Assembly: GCA_002385825.1 (NCBI GenBank)
Contig: DGEG01000069.1
Coordinates: 1 to 9,199, forward strand
Direction of reading: 5' to 3'
Origin: Firmicutes bacterium UBA3932
GTDB lineage: Bacteria > Bacillota > Clostridia > Peptostreptococcales > Anaerovoracaceae
Length of the DNA stretch: 9,199 nt
Shown in pieces: positions 6,454 through 9,199 of the stretch. A model generated the notes under the pieces. The model ran no database searches, was not told where the DNA came from, and saw nothing but the letters and a program-made list of their open reading frames with translations. Positions within the stretch are counted from its first letter, which is position 1. Each line of letters opens with the position of its first letter. The translations under genes and the position numbers were made by a program.

Positions 6454-6472
6454 GAAATATTCTGAAATATTT
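6454..6472. repeat. Tandem GAAATATT repeats / inverted repeat upstream of patA promoter
   Basis: GAAATATT occurs at 6454-6461 and 6464-6471, in phase at 10 bp. The same stretch is also an inverted repeat, AAATATT-CTGA-AATATTT (6455-6472). It lies about 30-45 bp upstream of the sigma-54-like element and could be a regulator site on one face of the helix. The AT-rich context weakens the case. Confidence 0.4.
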
Positions 6473-6550
6473 GCCGTTTGTGGGTTTTGTCCATCTTGAA
6501 GGATTCAGAAAAAATAAATATTATCAGACAATTGTTTCTCATTTTTAATT

Positions 6551-6589
6551 AAAAAAGCGGAAAATTTCTCATTGGTGAGAATTTCCCGC
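6551..6589 (-). terminator. Intrinsic terminator of the F420-ligase homologue
   Basis: Read on the minus strand, GCGGGAAATTCTCA pairs with TGAGAAATTTTCCGC (one mismatch and one bulge) around a 4-nt loop, followed by TTTTTT (6556-6551). It lies about 55 nt past the gene's stop, downstream of the palindrome at 6607-6635, so the gene is followed by two successive hairpins. It should stop read-through into patA. Confidence 0.8.
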
Positions 6590-6606
6590 CTCAAAAATTA
6601 AAATGG

Positions 6607-6635
6607 AAATCAAAAGGGACTGTCCCTTTTGATTT
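6607..6635. repeat. Palindromic terminator repeat copy 2
   Basis: Perfect 14-nt arms (6607-6620 and 6622-6635) around one T. The 33 nt at 6607-6639 are identical to 3603-3635 and in the same orientation. It lies just after the stop of the F420-ligase homologue. On the plus strand a T6 run follows the stem; on the minus strand the tail is TTTCCATTTT, a weaker terminator tail. Confidence 0.85.
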
Positions 6636-6642
6636 TTTGCAA

Positions 6643-7833
6643 TTAAGTGGTGTAGTTGTCGAAATATCCTTGGATGTAAACAAAGGGCGTTCCCTTATCG
6701 CCGCTCCCCGAAGTTAAGTCGCAGAGAGAACCGATTAGATCCGTCAACCGTCGCGGAGTCGTCCCCTGAGCCGCCATGCTGTCTTTCAGGTTTTCATCCT
6801 TCTCCTCAATATACTTAGAGATGGCTTTTTTCAACTCATCGCCGCTGAGATGAGCAAACTCATTGTCCGCGAGATACTTCAACTTCAGCTCGTTGGGCGT
6901 TCCCTCCAATCCCTTTGTATAACAAGGAGAAACCACCGGATCGGCAAGCTCCCAGATCTTTCCTACCGGGTCCTTGAAAGCGCCGTCACCGTAAACCATG
7001 ACCTCAATTTCTTTGCCCGTAAGGGTAAAGAGCTTCTTTTGAATGTTGTTCACCAGGTCAAAGCAATCTTCAGGAAACAGCTTAATGCTTTCTTCTGTGG
7101 CCTTGTTGGATCCGAGAATCCCGTATTTGCTGTTAAAACCGCTTCCGTTCACGGAAGACGTAAGTAAATCATCCATCCCAAGAACCTGCTCTGCACCAGC
7201 CTGCTTCAACAATCGTTTTGTCCTCTCCCGGCTATGAATATCACATGCCAACACCGTCTTCGTATATTGGAGGATCACCCTGGGGTCATTGGCAAAGATA
7301 ATCTCCGCTTCCGCCCCTTCGTTTTCAATGATTTCCCTGTAATAGGAGACATAATCCAGACCGGTAAAGGTGTGCTTCGATTTACCGAACAAGCTTTCGA
7401 ATTGTTCCTGGGTCAATATATCGCTATATGGATTTATCCCTTTTTCATCAAGCAAGTCCTGATCTACCAACTGGTTGCCAACTTCATCGCCGGGGTAGCT
7501 GAGCATGAGATATATTTTATCTACGCCTCTTGCGATTCCTTTCAGGCAAACAGAAAACCGGTTTCTGCTAAGGATGGGAAACACCACGCCGATGGTTTTA
7601 GACTTGAATTTCTGCCTCACATCCTCTGCCAGCTGGTCTGCGGTAGCGTAGTTGCCGAAAGCCCGGGCCACCACAGCTTCCGTTATGCAGAGAATATCCT
7701 TATTTCTGGGTTCAAAACCTTCCGCTTCGTAGGCCTTCATTACCGTATCTATTACAATTTTCTCCAAATCGTCTCCCTGGCGGATAATCGGGGCCCTAAG
7801 GCCTCTTACAACCGTTCCAACCATTCTTTCCAT
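6643..7833 (-). CDS. Coenzyme F420-0:L-glutamate ligase (CofE) family protein
   Basis: 396 aa from ATG 7833. The sequence carries the pattern I recognise from clostridial proteins annotated as F420-0:gamma-glutamyl ligase: VGTVVRGLRAPIIRQGDDL at the start (5-23), ITEAVVAR..GNYAT (50-64), GVVFPILSRNRF (82-93), LLDEKGINPYSD (127-138), SGFNSKYGILGSNKATEE (231-248), YGDGAFKDPVGKIWELADP (281-299) and TPRRLTDLIGSLCDLTSGSGDKGTP (359-383). True CofE adds glutamate to F420-0 using GTP, but archaeal CofE is about 250 aa and most Clostridia do not make F420, so the substrate here is unknown. A longer frame opens at 8010, but GAAAGGA precedes the ATG at 7833 and the family begins there. Its own promoter is at 8021-8049, giving a leader of about 180 nt. 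Soluble and cytosolic, with no membrane segments. Confidence 0.88.
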   Translation of the reverse strand: MERMVGTVVRGLRAPIIRQGDDLEKIVIDTVMKAYEAEGFEPRNKDILCITEAVVARAFGNYATADQLAEDVRQKFKSKTIGVVFPILSRNRFSVCLKGIARGVDKIYLMLSYPGDEVGNQLVDQDLLDEKGINPYSDILTQEQFESLFGKSKHTFTGLDYVSYYREIIENEGAEAEIIFANDPRVILQYTKTVLACDIHSRERTKRLLKQAGAEQVLGMDDLLTSSVNGSGFNSKYGILGSNKATEESIKLFPEDCFDLVNNIQKKLFTLTGKEIEVMVYGDGAFKDPVGKIWELADPVVSPCYTKGLEGTPNELKLKYLADNEFAHLSGDELKKAISKYIEEKDENLKDSMAAQGTTPRRLTDLIGSLCDLTSGSGDKGTPFVYIQGYFDNYTT

Positions 7834-8014
7834 TTCGCTTTTCCTTTCATAAACAAATAAAAGATGGGCAGACGGACCACCGGTGCTTAGCTGCATCGGC
7901 CGATCGTCCTCCATTTTTATATGTAGGATCCGCTCGGGATTTAGAAAAGCATGGGCCTTTCGATACCTCAAGCCTTTTCTATATACAAAATGGATAGCTG
8001 CCGTGGTCAATTAC
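7834..8014 (-). promoter_or_regulatory. Long 5' leader of the F420-ligase homologue
   Basis: About 180 nt separate the predicted start from the ATG. Pairings are visible: GACCACGG near 8000-8007 with CCGGTGGTC near 7876-7884 (one bulge), AGAAAAG/CTTTTCT flanking 7951-7980, and a GGCTT/AGGCC stem inside that. The outer pairing could close a multi-branched fold. I recognise no known riboswitch class and no terminator in it. An uninterrupted but unconvincing reading frame crosses it. Confidence 0.35.
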
Positions 8015-8020
8015 AAAAAT

Positions 8021-8049
8021 ATTATATAGGCTCTGTATCCATGCGTCAA
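8021..8049 (-). promoter_or_regulatory. Sigma-A promoter of the F420-ligase homologue
   Basis: On the minus strand, TTGACG (8049-8044), a 17-nt spacer and a perfect TATAAT (8026-8021) form a near-consensus promoter. The predicted start is near 8014. Confidence 0.8.
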
Positions 8050-8054
8050 CTTTG

Positions 8055-8063
8055 TGGTATTAT
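8055..8063 (+). promoter_or_regulatory. Extended -10 promoter of yjjP-yjjB
   Basis: TGGTATTAT is an extended -10 (TGn + TATTAT, 5 of 6). It predicts a start near 8070 and a leader of about 94 nt. It lies immediately beside the divergent ligase promoter, so the two may compete. No clear -35 is seen. Confidence 0.45.
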
Positions 8064-8163
8064 GTACTTAATCTTGATTATGAGATAAGCCTTGATGCCC
8101 GTTGAAAAGGGAAAACGAAACACCCTCTACACTTCTTATACTGATTATACAGGGAGACCTATT

Positions 8164-8943
8164 ATGATAACCCCTATTGAAAAGAGCGTACTGATGCTGG
8201 CCTTGCGGGCCGGAGAAATTATGCTGATGAGCGGTTCGGAAATTTACCGTGTCGAGGACACGGTTACCCGCATTTGCCAGGCATACGGCATCCCTTACGT
8301 GGAAGTCTTCGCCACCACCACCGGGATTATTATTTCTCTCGATTCAGGAGGCGATGGGAAGCCTTATACCATAGTTAAGCGCATTCAAAGGGTTTCCGTC
8401 GATCTGGACAGAATCTCCATGATCAATGATCTTTCCCGGAAACTTGTGGCTAATCCATGTCCGATCAGCGAAGCAAATAAACGGTTGGAACAAATTGCCG
8501 GAGAAGCAAAGTACACCTTCCCTCTTCAGGTGCTGGGAGGCGCCCTTGTGGCTTCCTTTTTCACTTTGATGCTGGGCGCAGGATTTAGAGAATTCGGCTG
8601 TTCCCTGGCAATCGGGGCCATTGCCTTCGCTTTCGGGCATTTGCTGGATAAATACCGTTTTAATCTCTTTATTCGCAACTTTACGGTATGCGCGCTGATC
8701 GCTTTGATGGCGCTGTTATTTAATGCCACCGGTCTTGCATACAATACGGACGCCATGATCGTCGGCTCCCTTATGATATTTCTCCCTGGTTTAGCCTTCA
8801 CGAATGCAATGCGAGACTCCCTGGCAGGAGATCTCCTCGCCGGCGGAGCCAGGGCCATGGAAGCCGCACTGATCGCCATCTCCATAGCATCGGGAGTCGG
8901 AGTTGTGCTGTTTTCCTGGGTCTCATTAGGAGGTGCCATATGA
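8164..8943 (+). CDS. yjjP: ThrE-type exporter N-terminal half, YjjP family (DUF1212)
   Basis: 259 aa, near the size of E. coli YjjP. A soluble N-terminal part (1-117) carries the family pattern LRAGEIMLMSGSEIYRVEDTVTRI (14-37) and FATTTGIIISL (49-59). About five membrane helices follow, at roughly 119-139, 145-161, 170-187, 195-211 and 235-256, with FLPGLAFTNAMRD.L.GD...G (206-228) conserved in ThrE proteins. ThrE of Corynebacterium exports threonine and serine; E. coli YjjP with YjjB has been reported to export succinate, so the substrate here is open. The start at 8164 follows AGGGAG 8 nt upstream. An in-frame extension begins with TTG/ATG at 8092-8095 but has no ribosome binding site and adds a polar, non-family stretch. 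The next gene, yjjB, overlaps by ATGA, so the halves are co-translated. Confidence 0.9.
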   Translation: MITPIEKSVLMLALRAGEIMLMSGSEIYRVEDTVTRICQAYGIPYVEVFATTTGIIISLDSGGDGKPYTIVKRIQRVSVDLDRISMINDLSRKLVANPCPISEANKRLEQIAGEAKYTFPLQVLGGALVASFFTLMLGAGFREFGCSLAIGAIAFAFGHLLDKYRFNLFIRNFTVCALIALMALLFNATGLAYNTDAMIVGSLMIFLPGLAFTNAMRDSLAGDLLAGGARAMEAALIAISIASGVGVVLFSWVSLGGAI

Positions 8944-9199
8944 GTCTGTTCCTGCAGTTCCTCTTTGCTTTCGGTGCGACGGCAGGCTTTACCCTGATTT
9001 TTAACATACCATATCGCCACATCTTCCTTGCCGGGTTTGCCGGAGCCAGCGGCTGGCTGCTCTATCAATACTTGCTGCAGATTGGGCAACCCGTCGTTAT
9101 TTCCTGCTTTATCGCATCCTGCCTCGTGGCCACTTTCGGCGAGCTTTTTGCCAGATTATTCAAAGAAGCTTCCATTATATTTATCATCCCCGGAATCCT
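8940..9199 (+). CDS. yjjB: ThrE-type exporter C-terminal half, YjjB family (DUF3815), cut by window edge
   Basis: 86 codons are visible and the frame is open at the right edge. The start ATG overlaps the yjjP stop (ATGA, 8940-8943) and is preceded by AGGAGGT at about 5-nt spacing. The visible part has hydrophobic helices at about residues 3-21, 27-44 and 51-68, then ELFARLFKEASIIFIIPGI, the pattern of the YjjB/ThrE C-terminal domain (E.FAR.FK.P...F.IPGI.PLVPG). It should form the second half of the inner-membrane exporter with YjjP. Confidence 0.9.
   Translation, partial: MSLFLQFLFAFGATAGFTLIFNIPYRHIFLAGFAGASGWLLYQYLLQIGQPVVISCFIASCLVATFGELFARLFKEASIIFIIPGI

Noticed and set aside
7234..7860. 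Plus-strand open frame of 208 codons opposite the F420-ligase homologue
   Set aside because: Antisense shadow of a gene with clear conserved blocks; no recognisable protein features.
7834..8010. N-terminal extension of the F420-ligase homologue by 59 residues
   Set aside because: The family begins at VGTVVRGLRAPI, a GAAAGGA site precedes the ATG at 7833, and the predicted transcript starts only about 4 nt before 8010, leaving no room for a ribosome binding site.
8092..8163. Upstream TTG/ATG start for yjjP
   Set aside because: No ribosome binding site there, and the added residues are polar and unlike the family; 8164 has AGGGAG upstream.
8526..9089. Minus-strand open frame of 187 codons opposite yjjP/yjjB
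   Set aside because: It is antisense to two well-supported membrane protein genes, its protein is a low-complexity Pro/Ala/Arg mix with no family pattern, and it lacks a ribosome binding site.
1..9199. CRISPR arrays, insertion sequences, tRNA or rRNA genes
   Set aside because: No regularly spaced repeats, transposase reading frames, CCA-ended cloverleaf sequences or rRNA-like conserved stretches were seen.

Overview
The window looks like chromosome from an endospore-forming Firmicute of class Clostridia. CwlD is a spore-cortex amidase. Ribosome binding sites are strong (AAGGAGGT, AGGAGGT), most intergenic hairpins are followed by U-runs, and the proteins read like those of anaerobic Clostridia. 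Base composition is mixed, with moderate-GC genes and AT-rich spacers. I see no phage, plasmid, CRISPR, tRNA or rRNA genes, and the genus cannot be fixed from this sequence.

Layout, left to right: a partial AraC-family regulator (minus, runs off the left edge). An AT-rich spacer of about 300 bp, with an extended -10 promoter inside a 33-bp inverted repeat and several DnaA-box-like sites. cwlD (minus). A spacer with the outward promoter of a free-standing alanyl-tRNA editing protein, alaX (plus). A bidirectional terminator. A secreted SLT-type lytic transglycosylase with copper-amine-oxidase-N-like repeats (minus). A putrescine aminotransferase, patA (minus). A CofE-type F420-0:glutamate ligase homologue (minus). 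Diverging from it, a yjjP/yjjB pair (plus; yjjB is cut by the right edge), the two halves of a ThrE-type exporter.

Only yjjP-yjjB looks like an operon (ATGA overlap). The other genes look monocistronic: slt, patA and the ligase each have a plausible promoter of their own, and patA and the ligase each end in their own terminator. The window reads as housekeeping and metabolic genes, covering wall remodelling, translation quality control, polyamine nitrogen and metabolite export. It does not read as one integrated system.

Most unusual features: (1) the promoter-in-palindrome of the AraC gene; (2) a near-consensus sigma-54 promoter before patA with tandem 10-bp repeats upstream; (3) two identical 33-nt palindromic terminators in direct orientation, about 3 kb apart, bracketing slt and patA; (4) a roughly 180-nt leader ahead of the F420-ligase homologue. 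I found no convincing new multi-gene system.
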